Part shown: in pieces, positions 19,390-28,367 of the stretch
How the letters are laid out: every line of letters begins with the position of its first letter
How positions within the stretch are numbered: the first letter of the stretch is position 1
Assembly (NCBI GenBank): GCA_016191525.1
Contig: JACPOK010000040.1
Span: 186,001-250,000 of the forward strand
Direction: 5' to 3'
DNA from: Burkholderiales bacterium
Lineage (GTDB): Bacteria > Pseudomonadota > Gammaproteobacteria > Burkholderiales > Burkholderiaceae_C
DNA: 64,000 nt
Made by a program: the position numbers and the translations under genes
Notes under the pieces: model-generated
What the model saw: only the letters and a program-made list of their open reading frames with translations
Told to the model about the DNA's origin: nothing
Databases searched by the model: none

Positions 19390-20244
19390 ATGAAGTTCCA
19401 AGGCTCCCAGAACTACGTCGCCACCCAGGACCTGATGCTTGCGGTGAATGCAGCCATCACCTTGAGGCGGCCCCTGCTGGTCAAGGGCGAGCCGGGCACC
19501 GGCAAGACCATGCTGGCCGAGGAAGTGGCCCAGGCCCTGAACATGCCCCTGCTGCAGTGGCACATCAAGTCCACCACCAAGGCCCAGCAGGGCCTCTATG
19601 AATACGACGCCGTGAGCCGGCTGCGCGACTCGCAGCTGTCGGACGTGGATGGCGGCGAGCGGGTCAAGGACATCCACAACTACATCGTCAAGGGCGTGCT
19701 GTGGCAGGCCTTCACGGCCGACCAGCCGGTGGCGCTGCTGATCGACGAGATCGACAAGGCGGATATCGAATTCCCGAATGACCTGCTGCGCGAAATCGAC
19801 CGGATGGAGTTCTACGTGTATGAGACGCGCGAGCTGATCCGCGCGAAGCACCGGCCGCTGGTGTTCATCACCTCCAACAACGAGAAGGAACTGCCCGACG
19901 CCTTCCTGCGCCGCTGCTTTTTCCACTACATCAAGTTTCCCGATGCCGACACGATGAAGCAGATCATTGACGTGCATTTCCCCGGCCTCAAGAAAGAGCT
20001 GCTCACCGCGGCCATGAAAACCTTCTACGACGTGCGCAACCTGCCCGGCCTGAAGAAAAAGCCCAGCACCTCCGAACTGCTGGACTGGCTCAAGCTGCTG
20101 GTGGCCGAGGACATCCCGCTGGAGGCGCTGCAAAGCAAGGACGACAAGGTCGCCGTGCCGCCGCTGGTGGGCGCGCTGCTCAAGAACGAGCAGGACGTGA
20201 CGCTGTTCGAGAAGCTGGTCTTCATGCAGCGCCACAACCGATGA
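19390..20244 (+). CDS. MoxR-family AAA+ ATPase
   Basis: A 284-residue AAA+ ATPase of the MoxR type, thought to act as a chaperone with VWA-domain partners in protein maturation or metal insertion. Walker A is GEPGTGKT, Walker B LLIDEIDKAD, sensor 1 ITSNNEKELPDAFLRRC (with the arginine finger), and a helical lid follows (STSELLDWLKLL). The start is ATG 19390, beginning MKFQGSQNYVATQDL. It is first in a plus-strand operon with a small membrane protein (four-base overlap), an acetyltransferase and a VWA/CoxE-like protein, the classical MoxR partner. Confidence 0.9.
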   Translation: MKFQGSQNYVATQDLMLAVNAAITLRRPLLVKGEPGTGKTMLAEEVAQALNMPLLQWHIKSTTKAQQGLYEYDAVSRLRDSQLSDVDGGERVKDIHNYIVKGVLWQAFTADQPVALLIDEIDKADIEFPNDLLREIDRMEFYVYETRELIRAKHRPLVFITSNNEKELPDAFLRRCFFHYIKFPDADTMKQIIDVHFPGLKKELLTAAMKTFYDVRNLPGLKKKPSTSELLDWLKLLVAEDIPLEALQSKDDKVAVPPLVGALLKNEQDVTLFEKLVFMQRHNR

Positions 20245-20459
20245 ACCCGTTGCTGTTTGAAGGCCTCACCGATGCCGCCGGTTTTGTCGGCGGCGTGCTG
20301 CTGGCTTATGTGCTGGGGCTGATGCTGGGCTTCGACCCGCTGGCCGAGGGCTACGGCGGCAGCGCCATCGGCGGCATCGTGATGGCCGGCATCGGCGGCG
20401 GGGCCGGCCTGCAACTGGCCCGTCACTGGCGCAGATCGAGAACGCAAAAGAAGGAGTAG
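20241..20459 (+). CDS. Small glycine-rich membrane protein, unknown
   Basis: A 72-residue protein whose ATG overlaps the stop of moxR (ATGA). It has two hydrophobic stretches, FVGGVLLAYVLGLMLGF and a Gly-rich GGIVMAGIGGGAGLQLA, then a basic tail (RHWRRSRTQKKE) predicted to lie in the cytoplasm. I do not recognise the family. Position and overlap suggest it is translated together with the MoxR/VWA pair, perhaps tethering them to the membrane. Confidence 0.65.
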   Translation: MNPLLFEGLTDAAGFVGGVLLAYVLGLMLGFDPLAEGYGGSAIGGIVMAGIGGGAGLQLARHWRRSRTQKKE

Positions 20460-20464
20460 CCCGC

Positions 20465-21061
20465 ATGGCTTTTGTCGAGCCCGTCACCCTGTCGGCCCGC
20501 GGTGTCTCGCTGGTGCCACTGGAACTTGGCCACGAAGAAGGGCTGCGCGCGGCGGCGGCCGATGGGGAGCTCTGGAACATCCGCGTCACTTCGGTGCCCG
20601 AACCCGGGGACACGCGCGGCTACATCGAAGCGGCGCTGCAGATGCGCGAAGCAGGCAACCGGTTCGCCTTCGCCGTCACCGATGCGGCGACGGGCACGGT
20701 ATTGGGCTCCTCCAGCTATCACGACATCGTGCCGTCGGTCAAAAGGGTGGAGATCGGCTACACCTGGTACGCCAGGCGGTGCCAGCGCACCCATGTCAAC
20801 ACTACCTGCAAGATGCTGATGCTCACCCACGCCTTCGACACACTGGGCTGCCACGTGGTGGGCTGGCGCACCGACAACTTCAACTTTGCGTCGCAAGCCG
20901 CCATCGAGCGGCTGGGAGCGAAGAAGGACGGGGTGATCCGCGGCCACGCACCCCGGCGCGACGGCACCATCCGCGATACGGTGATCTACAGCCTGCGCTC
21001 AGGCGAGTGGCCCGAAGTGCGGGCGCAGCTGCAATACCTGCTGGACAAACCCCGTCCCTGA
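20465..21061 (+). CDS. GNAT acetyltransferase (RimJ/RimL-like)
   Basis: A 198-residue acetyltransferase of the GNAT superfamily. It begins with the RimJ/RimL-like pattern of a target-residue acetylase (LSARGVSLVPLELGHEEGL), followed by GSSSYHDIVPSVKRVEIGYTW and the acetyl-CoA loop region, with NFNFASQAAIERLGAKKDG at the conserved C-terminal NxxSxxxxxxxGF position. The usual phenylalanine after the glycine is replaced by alanine. It lies between the small membrane protein and the VWA gene, so it may modify a component handled by MoxR. Substrate unknown. Confidence 0.8.
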   Translation: MAFVEPVTLSARGVSLVPLELGHEEGLRAAAADGELWNIRVTSVPEPGDTRGYIEAALQMREAGNRFAFAVTDAATGTVLGSSSYHDIVPSVKRVEIGYTWYARRCQRTHVNTTCKMLMLTHAFDTLGCHVVGWRTDNFNFASQAAIERLGAKKDGVIRGHAPRRDGTIRDTVIYSLRSGEWPEVRAQLQYLLDKPRP

Positions 21062-21071
21062 GGGCCTTCCG

Positions 21072-22274
21072 ATGCTGATCGACTTCTTCTACAGCCTGCG
21101 CGGCGCCAAGCTGCCGGTCTCGGTCAAGGAATACCTGACGCTGCTCGAAGCGCTGCAGGAAGGGGTCGTGGGGCCCAACAGCGAAAGCGAGGACGGCAGC
21201 GGCTGGAAGATCGACGATTTCTACTACCTCTCGCGCACCGCGCTGGTGAAGGACGAGAAGCACTACGACAAATTCGATCGCGCCTTCGCCGCCTATTTCA
21301 AGGGCGTGGAGATGGTGGCCGACTTCACGAAAGACGTTCCCCTGGAGTGGCTGCGCAAGAACCTGGAACTGGAGCTCAGCCCCGAAGAGAAGGCCAAGAT
21401 CGAGGCCATGGGCTGGGACGAGCTGATGGAGACGCTGAAGAAGCGCTTCGAAGAGCAGGAAAAGCGCCACGAGGGCGGCAGCAAGATGATCGGCACCGGC
21501 GGCACCTCGCCCTTCGGCGCCTACGGCTTCAACCCGCAGGGCATCCGGATCGGGCAGGACAAGAGCCGCAACAAGAGCGCGGTGAAGGTCTGGGACCAGC
21601 GCGCCTACAAGGATTACGACGACACCCAGGAACTGGGCACGCGCAACATCAAGGTGGCGCTGCGCCGCCTGCGCAAGTTCGCCCGCGAAGGCGCGCAGGA
21701 AGAGCTGGACCTGGACGACACCATCCGCTCCACCGCGGCCAATGCCGGCTACCTGGACATCAAGATGGTGCCCGAGCGGCACAACAAGGTGAAGGTGCTG
21801 CTGCTGATGGACGTGGGCGGCACCATGGACGAGCACATCCACCGGGTGGAAGAGGTGTTCTCGGCGGCCAAGGCGGAGTTCAAGCACCTGGAGTTCTATT
21901 ACTTCCACAACTGCGTGTACGACTTCATGTGGAAGAACAACCGGCGGCGCTTCTCGGAGAAGTTCGCCACCTGGGACATCATCCGCAAGTACAACAAGGA
22001 CTACAAGCTGATCTTCGTGGGCGACGCCACCATGAGCCCTTACGAGATCCTGCAGCCCGGCGGAAGCGTGGAGTACAACAACGAGGAAGCTGGCGCCGAA
22101 TGGATGCAGCGGCTGACCAGCGCCTTCCCCAAGTTCGCCTGGATCAACCCGGAGCCGCAGGGCGTGTGGCAGTACCGGCAAAGCATCAGCGTGATCCAGC
22201 AACTGGTGAACCAGCGCATGTTCCCGATGACCATCAAGGGCCTGGAAGAGGCCATGCGCCTGCTGAGCAAGTAA
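21072..22274 (+). CDS. VWA-domain protein (CoxE-like), MoxR partner
   Basis: A 400-residue cytoplasmic protein. The N-terminal ~200 residues are helical and charged, beginning MLIDFFYSLRGAKLPVSVKEYL. The C-terminal half is a CoxE-type VWA domain. Its MIDAS loop reads LLLMDVGGTMD, so the usual D-x-S-x-S has Gly and Thr in place of the serines; the T-loop and TWDIIRKYNKDYKLIFVGDATM follow. MoxR and CoxE-like proteins act as a pair in maturing enzymes such as CO dehydrogenase. No such enzyme is encoded here, so the client is unknown. tRNA-Arg follows by 25 bases. Confidence 0.87.
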   Translation: MLIDFFYSLRGAKLPVSVKEYLTLLEALQEGVVGPNSESEDGSGWKIDDFYYLSRTALVKDEKHYDKFDRAFAAYFKGVEMVADFTKDVPLEWLRKNLELELSPEEKAKIEAMGWDELMETLKKRFEEQEKRHEGGSKMIGTGGTSPFGAYGFNPQGIRIGQDKSRNKSAVKVWDQRAYKDYDDTQELGTRNIKVALRRLRKFAREGAQEELDLDDTIRSTAANAGYLDIKMVPERHNKVKVLLLMDVGGTMDEHIHRVEEVFSAAKAEFKHLEFYYFHNCVYDFMWKNNRRRFSEKFATWDIIRKYNKDYKLIFVGDATMSPYEILQPGGSVEYNNEEAGAEWMQRLTSAFPKFAWINPEPQGVWQYRQSISVIQQLVNQRMFPMTIKGLEEAMRLLSK

Positions 22275-22283
22275 GCCCTCCCC

Positions 22284-22289
22284 TACAAT
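22284..22289 (+). promoter_or_regulatory. -10 box of tRNA-Arg
   Basis: TACAAT lies ten bases before the first tRNA base, in the 25-base gap after the VWA gene, at the right distance for transcription to begin near the mature 5' end. No convincing -35 box is seen; that region would fall inside the VWA coding sequence. Confidence 0.45.
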
Positions 22290-22299
22290 CCCGCGTTCG

Positions 22300-22374
22300 C
22301 TCCTCGTAGTTCAATGGATAGAACGGGCGCCTCCTAAGCGCCAGATACAGGTTCGATTCCTGTCGAGGGGACCA
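22300..22374 (+). tRNA. tRNA-Arg (anticodon CCT)
   Basis: A 75-base cloverleaf. The acceptor 5' strand CTCCTCG pairs with CGAGGGG (one U-G), the anticodon stem GGCGC/GCGCC closes the loop CTCCTAA with anticodon CCT at 22333-22335, and the T-arm CAGGTTCGATTCCTG is canonical. Discriminator A and CCA (22372-22374) are encoded. It reads AGG codons, which are rare in this GC-rich genome. Confidence 0.96.
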
Positions 22375-22498
22375 GTAATATTTTGCAGCGCACCATTGCG
22401 TTCGGTTACAGGTGTCACGCGGCGCTTGCACCTGCGTCACGTTGCTGCCTTGTGCGAAGCCTAGGATGAATCCTCAAATCCCCCACCGAGGAACCGCC

Positions 22499-22732
22499 AT
22501 GGCCTGCCCCGACTACCGCATTGAAAGCACCCATCCCATCGCGGGCCGGCTGTTGCCGGTGTCGGGCGAGCGCGAGTATTTTTTCAGCGACCGGTCGCTG
22601 GCCGTGGCCATGGCCGCCAAGAGCGTGACCCTGCCCTGCGGCCAGGAAATCCGCGTGATCCACGTGCCCACGGGCGAGATTGTTTTTCGCAAGGAAGCCT
22701 CGCCGCGCACGGAGGCGGCCGACGAGCTCTAG
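22499..22732 (+). CDS. Small conserved hypothetical protein
   Basis: A 77-residue soluble protein of unknown function. ATG 22499 has GAGGAA five bases upstream. The sequence (REYFFSDRSLAVAMAAKS, then EIRVIHVPTGEIVFRKEAS) suggests a small alpha/beta domain ending in a paired beta-hairpin, with no signal peptide or membrane segment. It stands alone between tRNA-Arg and a convergent response-regulator gene. The 124 bases between tRNA and this gene contain only weak repeats (CAGGTG/CACCTG at 22409-22434). Confidence 0.6.
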   Translation: MACPDYRIESTHPIAGRLLPVSGEREYFFSDRSLAVAMAAKSVTLPCGQEIRVIHVPTGEIVFRKEASPRTEAADEL

Positions 22733-22749
22733 CGAAGCGCCCCGCGCCC

Positions 22750-23127
22750 TCAGGCGTTGCGGGTCAGGTCGTCTATCTTTGCCACCAGTTCGGCCAGCGG
22801 GGCGCGCTTGGCGATGCCGGGGCGCCCGCCGACCTGGCCATCCAGGTCCTTGGCTTCCTCCGGCGACACCAGCGCGGTGAGGTAAATAAAGGGGATGCGG
22901 GCGGTCTGCGAGTCGGACGAGAGTTCGGCCGCGACGTCGCCGCCGCTCATTTGCGGCATGTCGATGTCGCACAGGATCACGTCGGGCAGTTCGGCCTTCG
23001 CCAGGGTCAACGCCTTGCGCGGATCGATGGTGCTCACAACGTCATAAAGCTTGCTCAGCTTGGTGACGAGGTAGGTGATGACGGCATCGTCGTCATCGAT
23101 CAGCAGGATCTTTTTCTTCGCGCTCAT
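22750..23127 (-). CDS. Single-domain response regulator
   Basis: A 125-residue REC domain without an output domain (CheY/Spo0F-like). The acidic pocket is IDDDDAV, the phospho-acceptor aspartate is in VILCDIDMPQMSGG, and the switch threonine is in IYLTAL. The conserved lysine is followed by Arg-Ala-Pro (GIAKRAPLAELV) instead of proline directly, a small departure from the usual K-P. It lies 43 bases downstream of the giant hybrid kinase gene on the same strand, so it is a likely phosphorylation partner. Its output is probably a protein-protein interaction. Confidence 0.88.
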   Translation of the reverse strand: MSAKKKILLIDDDDAVITYLVTKLSKLYDVVSTIDPRKALTLAKAELPDVILCDIDMPQMSGGDVAAELSSDSQTARIPFIYLTALVSPEEAKDLDGQVGGRPGIAKRAPLAELVAKIDDLTRNA

Positions 23128-23170
23128 TGCGGTTCCCCAGGGACAGCCACCATGATACAGGTGGCCGGTT

Positions 23171-26100
23171 TCATGAACTTCCCTGCACGCTGGACTGGAC
23201 GAAACGGACCTCCACGGTGTCCAGGTGCAGCAGCAGATCGTCCATCATGGCAACCAGCTGCGCCTCATCGACATCGCTGAAGTTCTTCTCGATCCAGCGG
23301 CTCTGGTCGCCCGCCCAGTGAAAGCCGTACAGGCCGAAGCTGCCCGCCAGCTGGTGGGCGATGCGGCGCACCTCGCCGCGCTGCCCGTCCCGCATGGCGG
23401 CGCCCATGTCGGCTATCAGGCCGCGGCGGGAGGCCACGAAGTCGGCAAGCACCGGCTCGACATCGGCGTCGGCCAGCACCGGGTCGTTGCTGCCAGCCTG
23501 CGCCGCCGGCGGCTGGGCCTTGGGCGGCGGCACCACGGGCTCTGCACCGATCAGCACGTTCAGCTCCAGCAGGGTTTCGTGGATGGCGTCGCGCGTGACG
23601 GGCTTGGTGAGGTAGCGGTCAAAGCCGGCGGCTAGGGCCCGGTTGCGGGTCTCGTCGTCCTCATGCGACGACAGCGCGACGATGGTGCAGCGCCTGGCCA
23701 GCGTGGCTCGCTCCAGCGAGCGCAGTTCCTGCACCGCCTGCAGCCCGCCCATCACCGGCATGTCCAGGTCCATGAAGATCACGTCGGGCCACTGCAGTTC
23801 GGCCGCCGCCAGCGCCACCTTGCCGTTGATCGCGGTGTCCACCGTGAAGGGCGGTGTCGGCAGGAAGCGCCGCACGATCAGCAAGTTGTACTCGTCGTCG
23901 TCCACCAGCAGCACACGGGTGGGGGGCAGCGAAGAAACAACCTGCGGTTCGGCGCCCCGCCGCTCGGCCGCGTGCCGCATGGTCGCCGGAACCGCGCCAA
24001 GGGGCGCGGCCCGCAGCGTCACCGTGAGCGTGGTGCCGCCGCCCTCCGAAGTCTCCATGGCGATGTCGCCATCCTGCACCCCGGCCATCAGGCGCGCCGA
24101 ATAGGTCCCCAGCCCGGTACCGCTGGCCTTGCCCTGCGTCGCGTATTTCTGGAAAAAATTCAGCCGCACCGACTCCGGCACCACGCCGTGGTTGTGGATG
24201 TGCAGCCGCACGGTGCCGTCCGCGCCGGCGCCGGCGCCGATAGTCACCACCTCGCCGTCGGGCGAGGCTTCCACCGCGTTCTTCAGCAGGTTGGCCAGCA
24301 GCGAATAGCAAAGCAGTTCCTCGGCCCAGGCATACGGCACTTCGCCGATGTCGAGCTTGAGCAGCACCTGCTTGGAGGCGGCGTGCATGCGCACGTCCGC
24401 GATCACCTTGTTGGCCAGATCGGTCAGGTCCACCGCATCGGGGCGGAAGACGTAGTTGCCCTGCTCCATCTTGTAGAGGTCCAGCGACAGGTTGACCATC
24501 GACAGGATTCGGTAACCGGCACGCTCCACGATGCCCAGCAGCTCGTCGGCCTCCGGCCCGAGCTTGCGCTCCTCGCGCAGCAGGCGCGGCACGGCGACGA
24601 TGCTGTTCAGCGGTGTCTTGATGTCGTGGCGGCCGATCCGCTCCACCTCTTCGCGCAGGCGCACGTTTTCCTTCAGTGCCTCGTTCTGCGACTCCAGCTG
24701 CGCCGCCTGCGCCGCGATCTGGTCATGCGATGCGCGCAGCGCCTCGTCCTGCGCGCGCCGTCCCGTGATGTCGATGATGGCCGCGATCCAGCGCAGCACG
24801 AACCCCTTTTCATCGCGCACCGCGATGCCGCTGACCTGCACCCACGCATAGCTGCCGTCGGCGCGCAGCAGCCGGTAATCTTCCGGCGCGTAGTACTCGC
24901 CCAGCGGCCCTTCCGGCCCCTTGCCCATGATGAACGGCACCCAGCGCCCGGTCACCCGCTTGCGGTCGTCCGGATGGATCATCACCTTGAAGTAATCCGG
25001 CCAGTCCGTGGTGTCGGCGTCGGGCGCGTAGCCGCGGATCTCGCGGAAGCGCGGCGAATAGTACGTTTCGTGCGTGCGGCCGTCCCAGTCGACGATGCCC
25101 ACCCGGGCGCCCCGCACCACCAGATCCAGCCGGCGCTGCTCGGTGCGGGTCAATGCCATCTGCGCGCGCAGCGCTTCTTCCTGCTCGTGGAACGCCGTCA
25201 CGTCCAGGTAAGACGTGATGAAGCGGCGCGTGCGCCCGGCTTCGTCCGCCTGTGAGATGCCCTCGGCGTGGATCCAGACCCACGACCCGTCCGCACGCCG
25301 CAGACGGTACGACATCGGCTCGCCGGGTGCCTCCTCGGCGCCCGGCGCCCGGCGCCGGATCATGGCGCGGAACTGCCCGCGCGCCTTCTCCTGGTCCTCG
25401 GGGTGCATCAGCTCGAAGATGCTGGGCCAGGCCGAGGTGTCCGTGTCCTGCGGGTAGCCCAGCATCTCCTTGAAGCGGCCCGAATACGTGATCGTGTCGC
25501 GCACCGCATCCCAGTCGCCGAAACCCGCCTTGGTGGAGCGCACCAGCAGGCGCAGCCGCTCACGTTCCACGTCCAGCGCCTGCTCGGTGGCGTATTTCTC
25601 GGTGATGTCCAGGCTGGCCACCAGTACCCCGATGCGGTGGCCTTCGGAGTCGACCATGACGGTGCGCGTCTGCATGAAACGGCGCCCGCGGAAATCGTAT
25701 TCGCGCTGCGGCGACACTTCGCCGGGCCGCAGCGCCAGCGCCTCGCGGTCCAGCGCCAGCGTGGCGGCGGCGGCCGGGTCGTTCAGGTCCAGCAGGGACC
25801 GGCCGATGACCTTGTCACGCGTGATGCCCACCGACTGCTCCCAATTGCGGTTGACATAGAGGTGGCGGCCTTCCGTGTCGCGCAGCGCCAGCGCCAGCGG
25901 CACCGAGTCGAAAAGGTCGTTGATGAACTTGATGCGGTTGGACATGGCGGTCTCGTGCCGCTTGGTCTCGGTGATGTCGATGAATGAGCCGATAAAGCGC
26001 AGCGTGCGGCCATCGGCGTCGCACACCGAAATCCCTTCGGCATGGATCCACAGGTAGTCGCCGTCGGCGCGTTTCATCCGGTAGTCCATGGGCTCGTTGA

Positions 26101-27565
26101 CGCGCACGCCGCTGGTCACGCTGCGGTCGCGCAGCTGCTTCATAAAACTGCCGTGCACCTTGTCATGGTCTTCGGGATGCAGCAGCTGCCTGAAAGGCGG
26201 CGGGTCGGGCGCATCGGGGCCCACGGGATAGCCCAGCATCTCGCGGTAGCGGTCGGAGTAGCCGGTCCTGTCCTTGATGGCGTCCCAGTCCAGCACGCCG
26301 GCCTTGGTAGCCCTCACGATCAGGTCGGCGCGCTCGCGGTGCTCGATCGAGTGCAGCTCCTCGGAAGAGAGGGCGCGGGAGAACCTGCGGGCCAGCAGGA
26401 TGGCCGGCGCCACGACGAAGACGAACAGGCCGTAGGGCACCAGGGCCAGCCGCTGAAGGTGCTCAAACTGCAGCGTGTCATGGACCACCGTCACCGTCAG
26501 TACGGCAACGCCTGCCAGCAGCACGCCGGCGCTGCGCCTGCCGGCGCGGAAGGCCCGCACCATGACCAGCGCCATGTACAGCGCCGCCAGCGCGGAGCCC
26601 AGCTGCAGGGTGTAAGCCAGCCAGGTGAAGACACTCGCCGGCGTCAACAGCACCACCGTCACCGAAGCAGCACCCCAGGCGGCGACCGCCTGGACCACCC
26701 TGCGGTTGAACTCCTGGGGGTACAGGCTGTGCACGAACAGCGCAAAGAAGGTGATGGAGCCGTACCAGCAGAAGAACACTATCTTCATGTAGCCGTCCCA
26801 GCCCAGCGGCGCCGCCAGCGGCTGCAACGCGCGGGTCCCGGTCAGGCCCAGGCCCAGTGCCAGCGTCAGGCAAAAGAGCCCGAAGTGCAGTGGGCTGGGA
26901 TCCTTGCGCCGCGTCAGGAAGAACAGCAGCGGCAGCCCACCCATGAACACCAGCCCGCCCATCGCGAACACATCGCGCACCACGGCCCGCTCGCGCTCCT
27001 CGCGCACCTGCTGCCTTGTGCCCAACGTCAGGCTGCGCACCAGGCCGCCGCGGCGCATGTCGAAATTGGAAACATGCGCGACGATGTTCAGAGGGCAGGC
27101 CTGGCCATCAAGGTGCACGATCTGCTGCACCGGCGCCGGCGCGGCTGTTCCGGCCGAAGTGCCGGGGTCGCCTTGCCGCGCGACCAGCTGGCCGTTGGCA
27201 TACCAGTGCACGGCGCTGTGCTGCACCGGCAGATTCAGCGCCAGGCCCGAAGCCTGCCCGCACAGGACGGTGAGCCGGTAACTGGCAAAGCCGTAGGCGC
27301 CTGCCGCCTGCAACTCGTTCCAGGAGCCGGGTACCGGCGCGCGCGCGGTTGGCTGTGCAGCAAGCGCTTCGGGGTCGTCGAAGCGGCCCCAGCTGAAGGC
27401 CCACTGGCCATCCAGCGGCGCTACGCCGTCTTTCGGGAAATCCCATTGGCCCAGGTCCAGCACCCCGCCGGCCGCGTGTGGAGGAGGCGGCATGCCGCCG
27501 CCGCAACCTGCCAGCAGCAGCAAAACCAGGACGGCAAGCCAGCGTGAACGGAAGGGGAAAGCCAT
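23171..27565 (-). CDS. Giant membrane hybrid sensor kinase (7TMR-DISM, four PAS, HisKA, REC, Hpt)
   Basis: A 1464-residue sensor. The N-terminus is a signal/anchor with a possible lipobox (LLLLAGCGGG). A periplasmic beta-domain of 7TMR-DISM type (about 30-200) and seven transmembrane helices (about 210-420) follow. Four PAS modules come next; two share the opening STKAGFGDWDA / ATKAGVLDWDA, a sign of internal duplication. HisKA carries His980 in RHDIKTPLNS, then HATPase_c (NLLKNAVEASPDG, GTGLGTYSARLM), REC (Asp1266 in FMDLDMPVMGG) and a C-terminal Hpt-like domain with His1404 in IAHQLAGSFGLYGF. ATG 27565 directly precedes the signal. A single-domain response regulator follows. Confidence 0.9.
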   Translation of the reverse strand: MAFPFRSRWLAVLVLLLLAGCGGGMPPPPHAAGGVLDLGQWDFPKDGVAPLDGQWAFSWGRFDDPEALAAQPTARAPVPGSWNELQAAGAYGFASYRLTVLCGQASGLALNLPVQHSAVHWYANGQLVARQGDPGTSAGTAAPAPVQQIVHLDGQACPLNIVAHVSNFDMRRGGLVRSLTLGTRQQVREERERAVVRDVFAMGGLVFMGGLPLLFFLTRRKDPSPLHFGLFCLTLALGLGLTGTRALQPLAAPLGWDGYMKIVFFCWYGSITFFALFVHSLYPQEFNRRVVQAVAAWGAASVTVVLLTPASVFTWLAYTLQLGSALAALYMALVMVRAFRAGRRSAGVLLAGVAVLTVTVVHDTLQFEHLQRLALVPYGLFVFVVAPAILLARRFSRALSSEELHSIEHRERADLIVRATKAGVLDWDAIKDRTGYSDRYREMLGYPVGPDAPDPPPFRQLLHPEDHDKVHGSFMKQLRDRSVTSGVRVNEPMDYRMKRADGDYLWIHAEGISVCDADGRTLRFIGSFIDITETKRHETAMSNRIKFINDLFDSVPLALALRDTEGRHLYVNRNWEQSVGITRDKVIGRSLLDLNDPAAAATLALDREALALRPGEVSPQREYDFRGRRFMQTRTVMVDSEGHRIGVLVASLDITEKYATEQALDVERERLRLLVRSTKAGFGDWDAVRDTITYSGRFKEMLGYPQDTDTSAWPSIFELMHPEDQEKARGQFRAMIRRRAPGAEEAPGEPMSYRLRRADGSWVWIHAEGISQADEAGRTRRFITSYLDVTAFHEQEEALRAQMALTRTEQRRLDLVVRGARVGIVDWDGRTHETYYSPRFREIRGYAPDADTTDWPDYFKVMIHPDDRKRVTGRWVPFIMGKGPEGPLGEYYAPEDYRLLRADGSYAWVQVSGIAVRDEKGFVLRWIAAIIDITGRRAQDEALRASHDQIAAQAAQLESQNEALKENVRLREEVERIGRHDIKTPLNSIVAVPRLLREERKLGPEADELLGIVERAGYRILSMVNLSLDLYKMEQGNYVFRPDAVDLTDLANKVIADVRMHAASKQVLLKLDIGEVPYAWAEELLCYSLLANLLKNAVEASPDGEVVTIGAGAGADGTVRLHIHNHGVVPESVRLNFFQKYATQGKASGTGLGTYSARLMAGVQDGDIAMETSEGGGTTLTVTLRAAPLGAVPATMRHAAERRGAEPQVVSSLPPTRVLLVDDDEYNLLIVRRFLPTPPFTVDTAINGKVALAAAELQWPDVIFMDLDMPVMGGLQAVQELRSLERATLARRCTIVALSSHEDDETRNRALAAGFDRYLTKPVTRDAIHETLLELNVLIGAEPVVPPPKAQPPAAQAGSNDPVLADADVEPVLADFVASRRGLIADMGAAMRDGQRGEVRRIAHQLAGSFGLYGFHWAGDQSRWIEKNFSDVDEAQLVAMMDDLLLHLDTVEVRFVQSSVQGSS

Positions 27566-27622
27566 GGGTCCAAAGCATACGCAAATACCCGGGCAGCGGC
27601 CGTCAGCGAGGCACAACACAAC

Positions 27623-28360
27623 TCAGGGCTGGCGAAGCTTTTCCACCGCCACGCGCAGGTCCGCAGCCCAGGCGCGGCGGTCGCGCCCATCGGCAACCTG
27701 GGGCTCGCCGAAGCTGACCACGGCACTGAAGCGCGGGCCGGTGAGGGTGCGCCAGATCGACCCCACCAGCGTGTCGTCACCGACGTAACTGGGCACGGTG
27801 CTGGGCCCGCCGCTGGCCGCATCCACGAAGCGCAATGCCACGGGCAGCACGGGCGCACCGGCGGACACCGCCGCCTGCATCAGGTTGGCGTGGAAAGGCA
27901 GCAGGGACAGGCCATCGCTGGTGGTTCCCTCGGGAAATACCGCCACGATGTCGCCTGCCTTCAGGCTTTCGGCCATCCGGTGCACCACGCGCAGCGCATC
28001 ACGCCGCGACTCGCGCTCGATGTACAGGGTGCCGCCGCCCGTGGCCAAGGTGCCGACCAGGGGCCAGTGCCGGACTTCGGCCTTGGAGACGAAGCGGCAA
28101 TACCGGGCTGCATGCAAGACAAGGATGTCCAGCCAGGAGATGTGGTTGGCCACCAGCAGCAGAGGTCCCGCCACCGGCGGCTGCCCGCGCAGCACCAGCC
28201 CGATGCGCAGCAATTCCAGCATGCGGCGCGCCCAGGCCTGGACGCGTTGCTGGCGCGCCGCGTCGTCCAGCCTTGGAAATTCGAACCTGATGGTGAGCCA
28301 GCCCGCCAGCGCATGCGCCAGCACGCGCCAGGCCATGGCGAGAGCGCGAAGGAGCTTCAT
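27623..28360 (-). CDS. plsC: 1-acyl-sn-glycerol-3-phosphate acyltransferase
   Basis: A 245-residue membrane-associated acyltransferase that makes phosphatidic acid from lysophosphatidic acid. The catalytic HxxxxD motif is NHISWLDI, the substrate-binding motif is FPEGTTSDG, and the third conserved block reads GAPVLPVALRF. An N-terminal hydrophobic helix (LAMAWRVLAHALAGWLTI) anchors it. ATG 28360 (MKLLRALAM) lies seven bases after the stop of pyrC', so it is the last gene of the algH-pyr operon. The order pyrB-pyrC'-plsC is common in Burkholderiales. Related lyso-ornithine-lipid acyltransferases are a less likely alternative. Confidence 0.87.
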   Translation of the reverse strand: MKLLRALAMAWRVLAHALAGWLTIRFEFPRLDDAARQQRVQAWARRMLELLRIGLVLRGQPPVAGPLLLVANHISWLDILVLHAARYCRFVSKAEVRHWPLVGTLATGGGTLYIERESRRDALRVVHRMAESLKAGDIVAVFPEGTTSDGLSLLPFHANLMQAAVSAGAPVLPVALRFVDAASGGPSTVPSYVGDDTLVGSIWRTLTGPRFSAVVSFGEPQVADGRDRRAWAADLRVAVEKLRQP

Positions 28361-28367
28361 CCGCGGA

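Noticed and set aside
22409..22434. CAGGTG/CACCTG inverted repeat and GTCACG direct repeats after tRNA-Arg.
   Set aside because: The arms are only six bases with a 14-base loop, easily reached by chance in GC-rich DNA. There is no T-run and no second copy.
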